A stretch of DNA of 58,090 bases from Clostridia bacterium (GTDB taxonomy: Bacteria; Bacillota; Clostridia; Oscillospirales; Acutalibacteraceae), in assembly GCA_017625435.1 (NCBI GenBank), contig JAGAKX010000008.1:1-58090 (forward strand). The letters run 5' to 3'. A program made the translations under genes and the position numbers. Positions 37,178 to 45,821 of the stretch are shown here, in pieces; positions within the stretch are counted from its first letter, which is position 1, and each line of letters opens with the position of its first letter. The notes under the pieces were generated by a model, which was not told the DNA's origin, did no database searches, and worked only from the letters and a program-made list of their open reading frames with translations.

Positions 37178-37206
37178 ATTTTAATACTGCTGAATGAAGT
37201 TGTCAA
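37178..37206 (-). promoter_or_regulatory. Sigma-A promoter of the aconitase operon
   Basis: On the minus strand TTGACA (37206-37201), 17-base spacer, TAAAAT (37183-37178). It faces the tepA gene. Confidence 0.75.
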
Positions 37207-37274
37207 TGAAGAAATCGCAAGAATATCATATTTTTAACGAAAATGACAATATTATTTATGAACGGAGGAATTCT

Positions 37275-38000
37275 ATGAAGGAAGGTATTGTGATTATGAA
37301 AGGAATATTTAATCTTGAGCCTGATGAAGAAACGGCAGAGAATAACGAAATTGCAGTCAGCTCTGAAATTAATGATGACGGAAGCTTTCTTGTAAGGTTC
37401 AAGGACAAAATATTTTGTTGCATCAGTATAATAGGTCAGATAGAAGGACATCACATTCTGTCAGCTGATATAAAAACGACAAAATATGAGCATATAATTC
37501 CTAAAATTATTTCTGTCGGATGTGATGAAAGCATTTCGGGACTTCTTCTTATTCTTAACACCGTAGGCGGCGATATAGAGGCAGGTATGGCAATAGCAGA
37601 GCTTGTTGCGGGACTTAAAAAGCCTGTTGTCTCAATCGTTCTCGGCGGAGGGCATTCAATAGGCATACCGCTTGCTGTGTGTGCAGACAAGGCATTTATA
37701 TCAGAGACTGCAACGATGACTGTGCATCCTGTACGTACAAACGGAATGATAATCGGAGTGCCGCAGCAGCTTGCTTATTTTCAGAATATGCAGGACAGAA
37801 TTGTGAGCTTTGTCTGCAAGCATTCGGGAATATCTGTCGAACGGATGAACAGTCTGATGATGTCCTCGGGGACTTTGGTCGGCGATTTCGGAACGGTGCT
37901 TGACGGTAGCTCCGCTGTCAATGAAGGCATAATTGACTCAGTAGGGACAATACATGAGGCACTGGAAGAATTAGTCAATTTATCCTCTTCGCAGTATTGA
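37275..38000 (+). CDS. tepA: TepA/ClpP-like serine protease family protein
   Basis: A 241-residue ClpP-fold protein. The signature SGLLLILNTVGGDIEAGMAIAE precedes the catalytic-serine loop LGGGHSIGIPLAVCAD and the TATMTVHPVRTNG segment. B. subtilis TepA (YmfB) was linked to protein translocation and signal-peptide degradation. I chose ATG 37275, 9 bases after CGGAGG, since in-frame codons further upstream lack a ribosome site. The gene stands beside spoIIIE, as in many spore formers. Confidence 0.88.
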   Translation: MKEGIVIMKGIFNLEPDEETAENNEIAVSSEINDDGSFLVRFKDKIFCCISIIGQIEGHHILSADIKTTKYEHIIPKIISVGCDESISGLLLILNTVGGDIEAGMAIAELVAGLKKPVVSIVLGGGHSIGIPLAVCADKAFISETATMTVHPVRTNGMIIGVPQQLAYFQNMQDRIVSFVCKHSGISVERMNSLMMSSGTLVGDFGTVLDGSSAVNEGIIDSVGTIHEALEELVNLSSSQY

Positions 38001-38061
38001 TTTTTTTTATAAAGAGTAGTAAAATGTTATAGAATATATTAAGATCGAGGAGAGAATAATT

Positions 38062-40662
38062 TTGGCAAAAACCTCCACAAAGAAAAAAACTTCATCAAAG
38101 AAGAAAACCTCAAAAAAGAAATCAAAGCAGCTGAGTTTTTCCGATATTATATTGCGAAAAGAAGTTACCTCTACCGTAACATTTCTTGCGGGACTTTTTC
38201 TGCTGATCGTGGCACTTTTCCCCGGTGGTGCAGAGTCCTTCTGGAATGCAATACATTCATTTTATTTTGCGATCTTCGGTATCTGCGGATATTATATCCC
38301 TCTTGCTGTGCTGTTCTTCGGGGTGATGTGTATTCTGAATAAGCAGAAAAACGCACATTTTGCAAAAGCAGGTGAGCTTTTATTCCTGTTTGCTCTCATT
38401 TCGTCTTTTCTGTTTGTAAATACGTCCGCAGACAGCTCTGTCGGATACGGTACTGCTATGAAGGAGATTTTTACATCTGCATTTGAGCAGCCTGTAGTAT
38501 CTCTTACAAACGGCGGTGTTGTCGGTGCATTCCTCGGCGGTGCAATATTCCAGATGTGTAAATCCGTTGCGCTTTCCAATGTGCTTCTTGCTATTCTTCT
38601 TATCTGTGACGTAATGCTTCTTTTCGGAATCACTCTCGTAAAGCTCGTTATGCAGATTGAAAAGCCCGTCAGAAAAGCTGAAGGTGCAATTGAACGCTCA
38701 AAGGATGAGATGATAAAGAGCTACAAGGAAAAGCAGCAGGAAAGAGCCGCCGAAAAAACTGCTGAAAAGCCTGAAAAGAAAAAATCTGTATCAAAGGATG
38801 TTAATCCTTCAAGAATCATCAAGGATTTCTTTGATACAAATAACATTGACGAAAATGAGATTCCCGTAAGTGAAAATGAAGCTCCCGTAAAAAGTAAAAA
38901 AGAAAAGACCGAAGAAGTAGCAGAGCCTAATCTTTTCAATATCGCAGAGCTTGTGTCAAAGTCAAAAAGGGCAGAAGAAATCAATATCATTACGGATGAG
39001 GCGGAGGATATTGTTCCGATTGAGGAAAAACCTGCCGTGACTCCCGAAAAGCTCGAGCCTCTGTCTGAAAAAGAGGCAAGAGAACTGCGTGAAAGTCTTG
39101 ATAATGCAGTAAATACCGTTCCTGAGGTTGAATATTCTCTTCCGCCCATTGATTGTCTTAATCCGCCTAAAAAAGAGGCTTTGGGATTCAATGAGGACGA
39201 GCTCAAGTCCAATGGTGAAAAGCTTATTGCTGCCCTTGACAGCTTCAATGTAAGTGCATCCATTGTAGGGGTTGTGCCGGGTCCTACTGTTACAAGATAT
39301 GAGCTTTCACCTGCTCCCGGTGTCAAAATCAGTAAATTCACAAATCTTGCAGACGACCTTGCTCTTCATATGGCAGCTCCCTCAGGTCTTCGTATAGAAG
39401 CTCCTATCCCCAATAAGGCGGCTATAGGTATTGAAATTCCCAACCGAAATAAGACTACAGTTACATTCAGAGAGTCTATTGATAACGATAAATTCAGAAA
39501 AACAAAGAGTAAGCTGACAGTTGCTCTCGGTAAGGATATTGCAGGTAATCCTATGTTCTCAGACCTTGCAAAAATGCCCCATCTTCTCGTTGCGGGTACA
39601 ACAGGCTCGGGTAAATCCGTGTGTCTTAACTCAATGATAGTAAGCATTCTTTATAATGCCACTCCCGATGAAGTAAAGATTCTTCTTATTGACCCCAAGC
39701 AGGTTGAATTCGGTGTTTATAACGGTCTTCCGCATCTTCTTGTTCCCGTTGTATCCGACCCCCGTAAGGCTGCAGGTGCTCTCGGTTGGGCAGTTACTGA
39801 AATGCTCACACGTTATAAGACACTCAACGCAAACGGTGTAAGAGATATTGCGGCTTATAACAGTCTTTGCGACGAAAGGGAAGACCTTGTAAAGATGCCT
39901 CAGATTGTTATTTTCATTGATGAGCTTGCTGACCTTATGACTGTTGCTCCCTCTGAGGTTGAAGACTCTATTCAGCGACTTGCACAGATGGCACGTGCGG
40001 CAGGTATGCACCTTGTTGTTGCAACACAGCGTCCGTCCGTTGACGTTATCACGGGTGTTATTAAGGCGAACATTCCCAGCCGTATAGCTCTTACGGTTAA
40101 ATCGTATGTTGACTCTAAAATTATCATAGACACGGCAGGTGCCGAAAAGCTTATGGGCTACGGTGATATGCTTTACTATCCCGTAGGTGTACCTAAGCCC
40201 GTCCGTATTCAGGGCTGTTATCTGTCCGACGGCGAAATCGAAAAGGTTGTAGATTACATAAAGGGCAATAATGCCACAAATTACAGCGACGAGGTTCAGC
40301 AGGAAATTGAAAGACAGGCTGTTCAGGAAAAGAAAAAGACTGATGAGCCGGCCGCCTCTTCCGGCGGTGACGGAAATGACGATCTGATTAACCGTGCAAT
40401 CGAGCTTTTTGTTTCTGCTCCCGAAAAGGCATCTATTTCAGCTCTTCAGCGTCACCTTGGACTTGGCTTTGCAAAGGCAGGCAGACTTATGGATACTCTT
40501 GAACAGAAGGGAATCGTCGGTCCGCATATGGGCAGTAAGCCCAGAAATGTCCTTGTTACAAAGGCTCAATGGTATGAAATGAGTGCTATGTCATCTGATG
40601 TTACCGCAACCGGCGGGGCAGACGATGATTTTACCGAAGAATCCTACGGAGATAATGACTGA
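38062..40662 (+). CDS. spoIIIE: DNA translocase SpoIIIE/FtsK
   Basis: Pumps chromosomal DNA across the division or sporulation septum. Residues 1-25 are Lys-rich, then four membrane segments (about 33-190), a charged linker (200-370), and the motor with Walker A GTTGSGKSVCLNS and Walker B IVIFIDELADLM. The C-terminal gamma winged helix (SISALQRHLGLGFAKAGRLMD) reads KOPS/SRS-type polarity sequences. The start is TTG 38062, 11 bases after GAGGAGAG. The ygiQ gene starts 2 bases after its stop. The product is 866 residues. Confidence 0.94.
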   Translation: MAKTSTKKKTSSKKKTSKKKSKQLSFSDIILRKEVTSTVTFLAGLFLLIVALFPGGAESFWNAIHSFYFAIFGICGYYIPLAVLFFGVMCILNKQKNAHFAKAGELLFLFALISSFLFVNTSADSSVGYGTAMKEIFTSAFEQPVVSLTNGGVVGAFLGGAIFQMCKSVALSNVLLAILLICDVMLLFGITLVKLVMQIEKPVRKAEGAIERSKDEMIKSYKEKQQERAAEKTAEKPEKKKSVSKDVNPSRIIKDFFDTNNIDENEIPVSENEAPVKSKKEKTEEVAEPNLFNIAELVSKSKRAEEINIITDEAEDIVPIEEKPAVTPEKLEPLSEKEARELRESLDNAVNTVPEVEYSLPPIDCLNPPKKEALGFNEDELKSNGEKLIAALDSFNVSASIVGVVPGPTVTRYELSPAPGVKISKFTNLADDLALHMAAPSGLRIEAPIPNKAAIGIEIPNRNKTTVTFRESIDNDKFRKTKSKLTVALGKDIAGNPMFSDLAKMPHLLVAGTTGSGKSVCLNSMIVSILYNATPDEVKILLIDPKQVEFGVYNGLPHLLVPVVSDPRKAAGALGWAVTEMLTRYKTLNANGVRDIAAYNSLCDEREDLVKMPQIVIFIDELADLMTVAPSEVEDSIQRLAQMARAAGMHLVVATQRPSVDVITGVIKANIPSRIALTVKSYVDSKIIIDTAGAEKLMGYGDMLYYPVGVPKPVRIQGCYLSDGEIEKVVDYIKGNNATNYSDEVQQEIERQAVQEKKKTDEPAASSGGDGNDDLINRAIELFVSAPEKASISALQRHLGLGFAKAGRLMDTLEQKGIVGPHMGSKPRNVLVTKAQWYEMSAMSSDVTATGGADDDFTEESYGDND

Positions 40663-40664
40663 TT

Positions 40665-42542
40665 ATGTTTTTACCCATAAATAAAGAGGAAATGCTGGAA
40701 AGAGGCTGGCATTACGTTGATTTTGTTTATGTCTCGGGTGACGCTTATGTTGATCACCCGAGTTTCGGTGCGGCTATAATAACGCGAGTCCTTGAAAATG
40801 CAGGCTACAAGGTCGGGTTTATCAGCCAGCCGGACTGGAAAAATGCTGAATCGGTCAAGGTTTTCGGGAAGCCCCGTTACGGCTTTTTTGTATCATCGGG
40901 TAATATTGACTCAATGGTTGCACATTATACCGTTGCAAAAAAACACCGCAGTGTGGATCTGTATTCTCCCGGCGGAAAAGCAGGAAAGCGTCCCGACAGA
41001 GCCGTTGAGGTTTACTGCAAGCTCATTAGAGAGGCTTACGGGGAAATTCCCATTGTAATCGGCGGACTTGAAGCATCTTTAAGACGTTTTGCCCATTATG
41101 ATTATTGGTCGGATGAGGTGCGTCCTTCAATTCTTGTTTCCTCGGGTGCGGATATTCTGTCCTTCGGTATGGGTGAAAAGCAGACCGTTGCAATAGCAGA
41201 TGCTCTGGCTCACGGAAACAAGAAAGAAGTTATAAGAGAGATTAAAGGTATTTGCTACCTTTGTCCTGCTTCAGAGACCCCTTATACGGGTGTTGAATGT
41301 CCTTCTTATGAAAACGTGGTAAAGAATAAAAGGGAATACGCAATTGCCGCACGTATACAGCAGGATGAACAGGACTTTTTCAGGGGCAGAGCGGTTAAGC
41401 AGAAGCACGGAAAAATGATGCTTGTGCAGAATATTCCTATGGAGCCTCTGACAAGTGAAGAGCTTGACAAGGTATATGAATTGCCTTTTATGCGCACGTG
41501 GCATCCTTCATATAAAAGCGTGGGCGGTGTGCCTGCAATTGAAGAGGTCGAGTTCTCAATTACCCATAACAGAGGCTGTTTCGGCGGCTGTAATTTCTGT
41601 TCAATTGCATTTCATCAGGGAAGGTTTATTTCTTCAAGAAGCAAGGAATCAATAATAAAAGAGGCGGAGCTGCTTACGGGCTTGCCGAATTTCAAGGGAT
41701 ATATCCACGATGTAGGCGGTCCCACCGCGAATTTCAGATTCCCATCCTGTGCAGGTCAGGAGGAGAGAGGACTGTGCAAAAACAAGAAGTGCCTGGCTCC
41801 CGTGCCTTGTAAAAATCTTAAGGCAGACCATACAGAATACCTTGAAATATTAAGAGAACTGCGTGCACTTCCCAAGGTTAAAAAAGTGTTTGTCCGTTCG
41901 GGCATACGCTTTGACTATATGTTGAAAGATAAGTCCGATGCTTTTTTCAAGGAGCTTGTAACCCATCACGTAAGCGGACAGCTGAAGCTTGCTCCCGAGC
42001 ATTGCTCAGCGGCTGTTCTTGATAAAATGGGTAAGCCTCATATTGAAACATATAAAAAGTTTGCTGACAAGTATTTTAACTTTACAAAGAGTATCGGCAA
42101 AGAACAGTACATAGTACCGTATCTTATGTCTTCGCATCCCGGCTCCACTCTTAAGGATGCGATTGAGCTTGCCCTATTTATAAAGGAACAGAAGCTCCGT
42201 CCCGAGCAGGTTCAGGATTTTTATCCTACGCCCGGTACAATTTCCACCGCAATGTTCTATACGGAGCTTGATCCCTATACTCTCGATAGGGTATATGTTG
42301 CAAAGACACCTGAGGAAAAGGCTATGCAACGTGCATTAATGCGTTATTTTGCTCCTGAAAGCCGTCCTCTTGTTATAAAGGCTCTTCGTATTGCCGGCAG
42401 AACAGATCTTATGGGAAACGGTAAAAACTGTCTTATTCAGGCGGATAATAAGCCGTCTTATGATAACAGAAACCGTAACAATAATCCGTCACGAAATAAT
42501 AAAGGAAGATACAATGAAAGTTCCCGAAAGCGTAAAAAATAA
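40665..42542 (+). CDS. YgiQ-family radical SAM protein
   Basis: A 625-residue radical SAM enzyme. The [4Fe-4S] cluster motif is RGCFGGCNFC near residues 304-313, preceded by a B12-binding-like N-terminal domain (LPINKEEMLERGWHYVDFVY) and followed by the conserved PEHCSAAVLDKMGKP and FYPTPGTISTAM. The C-terminal 30 residues are Asn/Arg-rich and disordered. The reaction is not known for the family. It follows spoIIIE with a 2-base gap, so the two are co-transcribed. Confidence 0.9.
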   Translation: MFLPINKEEMLERGWHYVDFVYVSGDAYVDHPSFGAAIITRVLENAGYKVGFISQPDWKNAESVKVFGKPRYGFFVSSGNIDSMVAHYTVAKKHRSVDLYSPGGKAGKRPDRAVEVYCKLIREAYGEIPIVIGGLEASLRRFAHYDYWSDEVRPSILVSSGADILSFGMGEKQTVAIADALAHGNKKEVIREIKGICYLCPASETPYTGVECPSYENVVKNKREYAIAARIQQDEQDFFRGRAVKQKHGKMMLVQNIPMEPLTSEELDKVYELPFMRTWHPSYKSVGGVPAIEEVEFSITHNRGCFGGCNFCSIAFHQGRFISSRSKESIIKEAELLTGLPNFKGYIHDVGGPTANFRFPSCAGQEERGLCKNKKCLAPVPCKNLKADHTEYLEILRELRALPKVKKVFVRSGIRFDYMLKDKSDAFFKELVTHHVSGQLKLAPEHCSAAVLDKMGKPHIETYKKFADKYFNFTKSIGKEQYIVPYLMSSHPGSTLKDAIELALFIKEQKLRPEQVQDFYPTPGTISTAMFYTELDPYTLDRVYVAKTPEEKAMQRALMRYFAPESRPLVIKALRIAGRTDLMGNGKNCLIQADNKPSYDNRNRNNNPSRNNKGRYNESSRKRKK

Positions 42543-43419
42543 ATTAATCAGCATAATCCTGAGTTTTATAGGGGTATGTGTTGTCCTTCTTGCGGGCATA
42601 TTGGCACCCGAGAAAACAGAAGAAAATGACACTTCAAAAAATAAATATATGGATAACCCTTTCTGTGTAACGTTTTTTGACGTTGGGCAGGGGGACTGTG
42701 AAATTATCAGCTGTAACGGCTATAATATCCTTATTGACGGCGGAGAATCGGAAAATTCGGGAAAAATTGTAAGATACCTTAAAGATAACGGTATAGAAAA
42801 GCTTGATTGCTACATTCTTACCCATCCGCACTCAGATCATATAGGTGTTGCACCGTATATTCTGGAAGAAATCCCTTGCGATAAGGTTTTTACTACATAT
42901 TTCAGCGAATTCAATATCCCAACAACAAGCCTTTATGAAAACACCCTTGATGCAATTTATGAAAGCGGTGCAGAGCCTGTTCTTGTTGAGGCAGGGGACA
43001 GCTTTACCTTCGGCGACCTGAAAATTGATATTCTGGCGCCCGTCTATGAATCTGATGATTATAATGCAATGTCAATTGTCTGTAAGGTCTCTTATAAGGA
43101 GGCATCCGTTCTGTTTACGGGGGATACGACAAAGAACGTAGAACAACAGATTCTTGATAGGGAAGCTGACGTGGATGCGGATATACTTAAGGCTGCCCAT
43201 CACGGAAGCTCAACATCAAACAGCGAAGAGTTTTTTAACGCAGTCTCTCCCGAGTATGTAATTATATCCTGTGGCACAAATAATTCTTACGGGCATCCTC
43301 ACAGAGAAGTAATGAAGCTTCTTCGTGATAATGAAACTGAATACTTCAGAACTGACTATGACGGTACTGTTTACTATTTCGGTGACGGTATTAATATGAC
43401 CTTGGAGAGCTCAAGATGA
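42514..43419 (+). CDS. ComEC/Rec2-like metallo-beta-lactamase-fold hydrolase, membrane-anchored
   Basis: A 301-residue protein with one N-terminal membrane helix (residues 7-28). The metallo-beta-lactamase motifs are FFDVGQGDCEII, HPHSDHIG, FTGDTTK, AAHHGSSTS and SYGHPH. It resembles the soluble domain of ComEC without the channel, so it may act on DNA or nucleotides outside the membrane. I chose ATG 42514 with AAAGGAAG upstream. It overlaps ygiQ by 29 bases and the DUF3006 gene by 4, pointing to translational coupling. Confidence 0.85.
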   Translation: MKVPESVKNKLISIILSFIGVCVVLLAGILAPEKTEENDTSKNKYMDNPFCVTFFDVGQGDCEIISCNGYNILIDGGESENSGKIVRYLKDNGIEKLDCYILTHPHSDHIGVAPYILEEIPCDKVFTTYFSEFNIPTTSLYENTLDAIYESGAEPVLVEAGDSFTFGDLKIDILAPVYESDDYNAMSIVCKVSYKEASVLFTGDTTKNVEQQILDREADVDADILKAAHHGSSTSNSEEFFNAVSPEYVIISCGTNNSYGHPHREVMKLLRDNETEYFRTDYDGTVYYFGDGINMTLESSR

Positions 43420-43634
43420 AATTTACGGTAGAATCAATTGAAGACGGCATCGCTCGTCTTGAAAACGGCGAAAATGAGTCTGTGTTTGCAGATTTATCCC
43501 TTCTTCCGGATTCCGTAAGAGAAGGTGATATTCTCAATTTTGACGGCGAAAAGTACGTTTTAGATGCTAAAGCTTCCGCGGAGCGCAGGAAGGCCGTGTA
43601 CGAAAAATTCAACAGATTATTCCGAAAAGAATAA
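43416..43634 (+). CDS. DUF3006 small protein
   Basis: A 72-residue protein matching the DUF3006 pattern (FTVESIEDGIARLENGENE, then LPDSVREGDIL). Such proteins are routinely paired with ComEC-like metallo-hydrolases, as here, where its ATG overlaps the hydrolase stop by 4 bases. It is probably a small beta-barrel partner of unknown role. The run of genes ends here. Confidence 0.82.
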   Translation: MKFTVESIEDGIARLENGENESVFADLSLLPDSVREGDILNFDGEKYVLDAKASAERRKAVYEKFNRLFRKE

Positions 43635-43658
43635 AATCAAAATTTTTCAAAAATCATA

Positions 43659-43687
43659 TTGACAAACGCAGTATATTTTGTTATACT
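43659..43687 (+). promoter_or_regulatory. Promoter of tRNA-Leu
   Basis: TTGACA (43659-43664), 17-base spacer, TATACT (43682-43687), 23 bases before the mature tRNA. Confidence 0.8.
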
Positions 43688-43709
43688 TCCATTTGTTCGA
43701 TATGAACGA

Positions 43710-43793
43710 GCGAGAGTGGCGGAATCGGCAGACGCGCACGTTTGAGGGGCGTGTGGTAATCCCGTACGGGTTCAAGTCCCGTCTCTCGCACCA
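43710..43793 (+). tRNA. tRNA-Leu (anticodon GAG)
   Basis: An 84-base class II tRNA. The acceptor stem GCGAGAG pairs with CTCTCGC. The D-arm is GCG-CGC with GG in the loop. The anticodon stem CACGT/GCGTG holds the loop TTGAGGG with GAG at 43744-43746. A variable arm is followed by the T-arm ACGGG-TTCAAGT-CCCGT, and the discriminator A and CCA are encoded. It reads CUC and CUU codons. It marks the left border of the accessory island. Confidence 0.97.
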
Positions 43794-43800
43794 AACCAAT

Positions 43801-43855
43801 ATAATCCGAACCAGATCTTCCCTGTGGGAGACGGGTTCGGATTATTTGTTTATTT
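43801..43855 (+). terminator. Intrinsic terminator of tRNA-Leu
   Basis: ATAATCCGAACC (43801-43812) and GGTTCGGATTAT (43834-43845) are fully complementary around an inner TCTTCCC-GGGAGA stem, with a T-rich tail. GGTTCGGATT recurs at the other end of the island. Confidence 0.85.
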
Positions 43856-43963
43856 CGAGAAGTTTGAGGACACTCACTTCAGAAACGGCATAATCAAACG
43901 TCCAAACTCAAAACCAAGAGGACCGAGAAAGAAGAAACAATCTTGATTATGGAGGATTTGATT

Positions 43964-44209
43964 ATGAGAAAACTTATTAGTTGCGAATTTAACTTCGATA
44001 CCATCTGTGTGGAGCTGAAGTTCTCGGATGGCAGTATGATTGCCATTGATACCATTGCCGTGGAGAATGAGATTGCTGACAATATGTATCAGCGGTCAGA
44101 ACTGGACTATCTGATCTACAATGACCCGATAGCGTATGCCGAGCTGATACTGAACGGCGATCCCGAAGCTTATCTGAAAACTGTAACCGAATACAAGCCA
44201 TTAGACTAA
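43964..44209 (+). CDS. Small protein, probably DUF6061-like
   Basis: An 81-residue protein behind GGAGG (43951-43955). It begins MRKLISCEFNFDTICVELKF and continues with a DGSMIAIDTIAVENE segment, like small proteins common on Clostridia mobile elements (my recollection suggests DUF6061; not certain). The function is unknown. It is the first gene of the island after the tRNA. Confidence 0.65.
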   Translation: MRKLISCEFNFDTICVELKFSDGSMIAIDTIAVENEIADNMYQRSELDYLIYNDPIAYAELILNGDPEAYLKTVTEYKPLD

Positions 44210-44548
44210 TCACCACATACGGCTTTTCCGTATCTGGTTTTGCCATATATGGTGAAACCACGTCTGGAAACTCCCGCACAAATAAATATAGATAAAAGAA
44301 ATACTAATATAAAGAATTACTGACTAATATTCTTTCTTTTCTATTCCGATGAATGAAATGAATCGAAACGAGAAAAAGGAACACAAGGTCTGATTCTTGA
44401 ACAAACTTTTTTCTGCTATATTTTGGTGCATATATAGCAAGCCAAAGCCGCCACAAGGAGCGTTTGTTCCATGTGGCGGTTTACTTAATACCGAAATATT
44501 GAAATGGCTCAGAGAGCGTGTATTGCCCTCTGAGCCATATTTGTATTG
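44210..44548. other. Gene-free 339-base stretch with several hairpins
   Basis: Four stem-loops are visible: ATACGG-CCGTAT (44217-44233), GGTTT-CCATA-TATGG-AAACC (44236-44259), AAGCCGCCACA with TGTGGCGGTTT (44445-44482) and a perfect 10-bp TGGCTCAGAG / CTCTGAGCCA stem (44505-44537). The last would end transcripts from the left gene or from the minus-strand gene at 44549. No open frame or known RNA is recognised here. Confidence 0.5.
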
Positions 44549-44743
44549 TTAAACGGACTTGCCGCTATTGTTGTCTTTGGATGTCCCCCGTTTTTCTTGT
44601 TCCACTTTCCATTCTGCGAACTCTCGCTGTCCTTCTTCGCTTTGGTAGTATGCCATGATGTCAGGGAGGAGTCGGCGAGCGATGCTTTCGATGGTGTGCT
44701 GTGGAATGTTGGTGTTATTGATGAGTTTTTTACGTCTACCCAA
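44549..44743 (-). CDS. Small conserved mobile-element protein
   Basis: A 64-residue basic protein starting at TTG 44743, 8 bases after AGGAGG on this strand. The sequence (GRRKKLINNTNIPQHTIESIARRLLPDIMAYYQSEEGQREFAEW split over residues 2-45) resembles short proteins found repeatedly on Clostridia mobile elements. The function is unknown. A strong promoter lies 170 bases upstream, with a terminator in between, so expression seems to depend on read-through. Confidence 0.6.
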   Translation of the reverse strand: MGRRKKLINNTNIPQHTIESIARRLLPDIMAYYQSEEGQREFAEWKVEQEKRGTSKDNNSGKSV

Positions 44744-44837
44744 GAGTTCCTCCTTCGTATGCCGGTGGTTGAATTTGAAGGTGTCTTAGGTGTCTTTGGC
44801 GTTTGTGTTCGGCATCATTCCTTTCGTTTTGTTGTAT

Positions 44838-44940
44838 GAAAAAAGCAGACCCTGTGTCAAGCAAAAGCTTGTATAGGTGTCTGCGTGTCTTAGATGTCTT
44901 TGTTTATTTATATTATAGCAAAAAAGATGCGTTTTGTCAA
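44838..44940 (-). promoter_or_regulatory. Strong promoter followed by an early terminator (small RNA or attenuator)
   Basis: On the minus strand a perfect TTGACA (44940-44935), 17-base spacer and TATAAT (44917-44912) is followed, about 20 bases after the expected start, by the stem GCAGACACC..CAAGC / GCTTG..GGGTCTGC (44884-44845) and six Ts (44844-44839). The RNA made would be about 65-70 nt. Near-identical GTGTCTTAGRTGTCTTTG copies (plus strand, 44781-44798 and 44885-44902) flank the hairpin. Confidence 0.65.
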
Positions 44941-44991
44941 GATTTTTACGGCTATGCCATCCATTGACGTTGCGACTTGTAAATCATAAAA

Positions 44992-45063
44992 TTCGAGAAG
45001 TCGAAACTATTTTGTGAATTATCAGACGATATTATTGTAATTTCGACAAATTTGTGCTATAAT
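44992..45063 (+). promoter_or_regulatory. Promoter and dyad operator of the XRE repressor gene
   Basis: Promoter: TTGTAA (45035-45040), 17-base spacer, TATAAT (45058-45063). A perfect dyad, TTCGA-GAAG-TCGAA (44992-45005), sits upstream, and another half-site TTTCGAC (45041-45047) lies inside the spacer. This suits autorepression by the encoded HTH protein (inference). Confidence 0.65.
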
Positions 45064-45115
45064 ACATCATAAGTAAGTGCAATCACGTTTCAAAACCGTA
45101 AATAGAGGTGTTTAC

Positions 45116-45322
45116 ATGAAAATCAGCTACAAAAAACTCTGGGTATTGCTTATCCAAAAAGACATCACTAAGGTAACGCTAAGAAAAGAATTAGGCATAT
45201 CGACAAGTACAATGAGCAAGCTCAACAAAGGTGAAGAAGTTGCCCTGTCTGTGCTTCTGCGTATTTGCGATTATCTTGATTGTGATATTGGCGATATTTG
45301 CGAAGCGGTGCGAGAAAAGTAA
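45116..45322 (+). CDS. Small XRE-family (YozG-like) transcriptional regulator
   Basis: A 68-residue single-domain HTH protein: MKISYKKLWVLLIQKDI, recognition-helix region LRKELGISTSTMSKLNKGE and the tail LDCDIGDICEAV typical of the small Cro/C1-like group. I chose ATG 45116, with AGAGGTG upstream. It is the first gene of the rightward run and likely represses it through the TTCGA dyads. Confidence 0.9.
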   Translation: MKISYKKLWVLLIQKDITKVTLRKELGISTSTMSKLNKGEEVALSVLLRICDYLDCDIGDICEAVREK

Positions 45323-45368
45323 TGTACGAACAGCTTTCGGATATTTGCAATAAGAAAGGAAACCTCTT

Positions 45369-45743
45369 ATGTCAATCATCGGAAAACTTCACGAATTGTC
45401 CCTTTATGGGCTGATAACTACCATTGTGTGTCTTTTTACAGGCAAAACCTCTTTAGCAATCTTGTGGGAGGCAGCAACGCATCCTGATTCCTTTGTGATG
45501 CTTTTTTACTGTTATTTGTTTTGGGCGTCTGTTCTATTTATCCCCATTGCTGTTATCGGAGCTTTTGCTACAAAGTATGGTGATGGCGGTAAAGGTTTAA
45601 CATTCAAATCAGATAATCTTGCTGTAATTGCCTTCGCACATATTGCAGAAGAATTATTGGGTTTACTTTTAACGCCGTTTTGGTTTCTTAAAGACTTGTT
45701 TACCAAGAATCTTGATGACGGTTGGAAATATTCGACTATGTAA
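45369..45743 (+). CDS. Membrane protein of unknown function
   Basis: A 124-residue protein, AAGGAAA ribosome site. Hydrophobic segments are at about residues 10-27, 45-68 and 80-105. I recognise no family. It lies between the XRE regulator (46-base gap) and the 431-residue gene (78-base gap), all in one direction, so it may be a membrane component of the same system. Confidence 0.7.
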   Translation: MSIIGKLHELSLYGLITTIVCLFTGKTSLAILWEAATHPDSFVMLFYCYLFWASVLFIPIAVIGAFATKYGDGGKGLTFKSDNLAVIAFAHIAEELLGLLLTPFWFLKDLFTKNLDDGWKYSTM

Positions 45744-45821
45744 CCTATGCAATAGAATTGATATTTATCTTCATCAGCGTGTCGCTCCTTTGAACACCAC
45801 GATGAAAGAAAGGATACTCTT

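Noticed and set aside
37194..37274. Upstream extension of tepA
   Set aside because: The frame is open, but it begins within the aconitase promoter and lacks a ribosome site. CGGAGG before ATG 37275 fits far better.
44210..44548. CRISPR or other ordered repeat array in the island gap
   Set aside because: The hairpins differ from one another, with no regular repeat-spacer pattern; none occurs elsewhere in the window either.
44546..44839. A 97-codon open frame on the plus strand
   Set aside because: It overlaps the 64-residue minus-strand gene, which has a good ribosome site and a family-like sequence; the plus frame is Phe/Val-rich and looks random.
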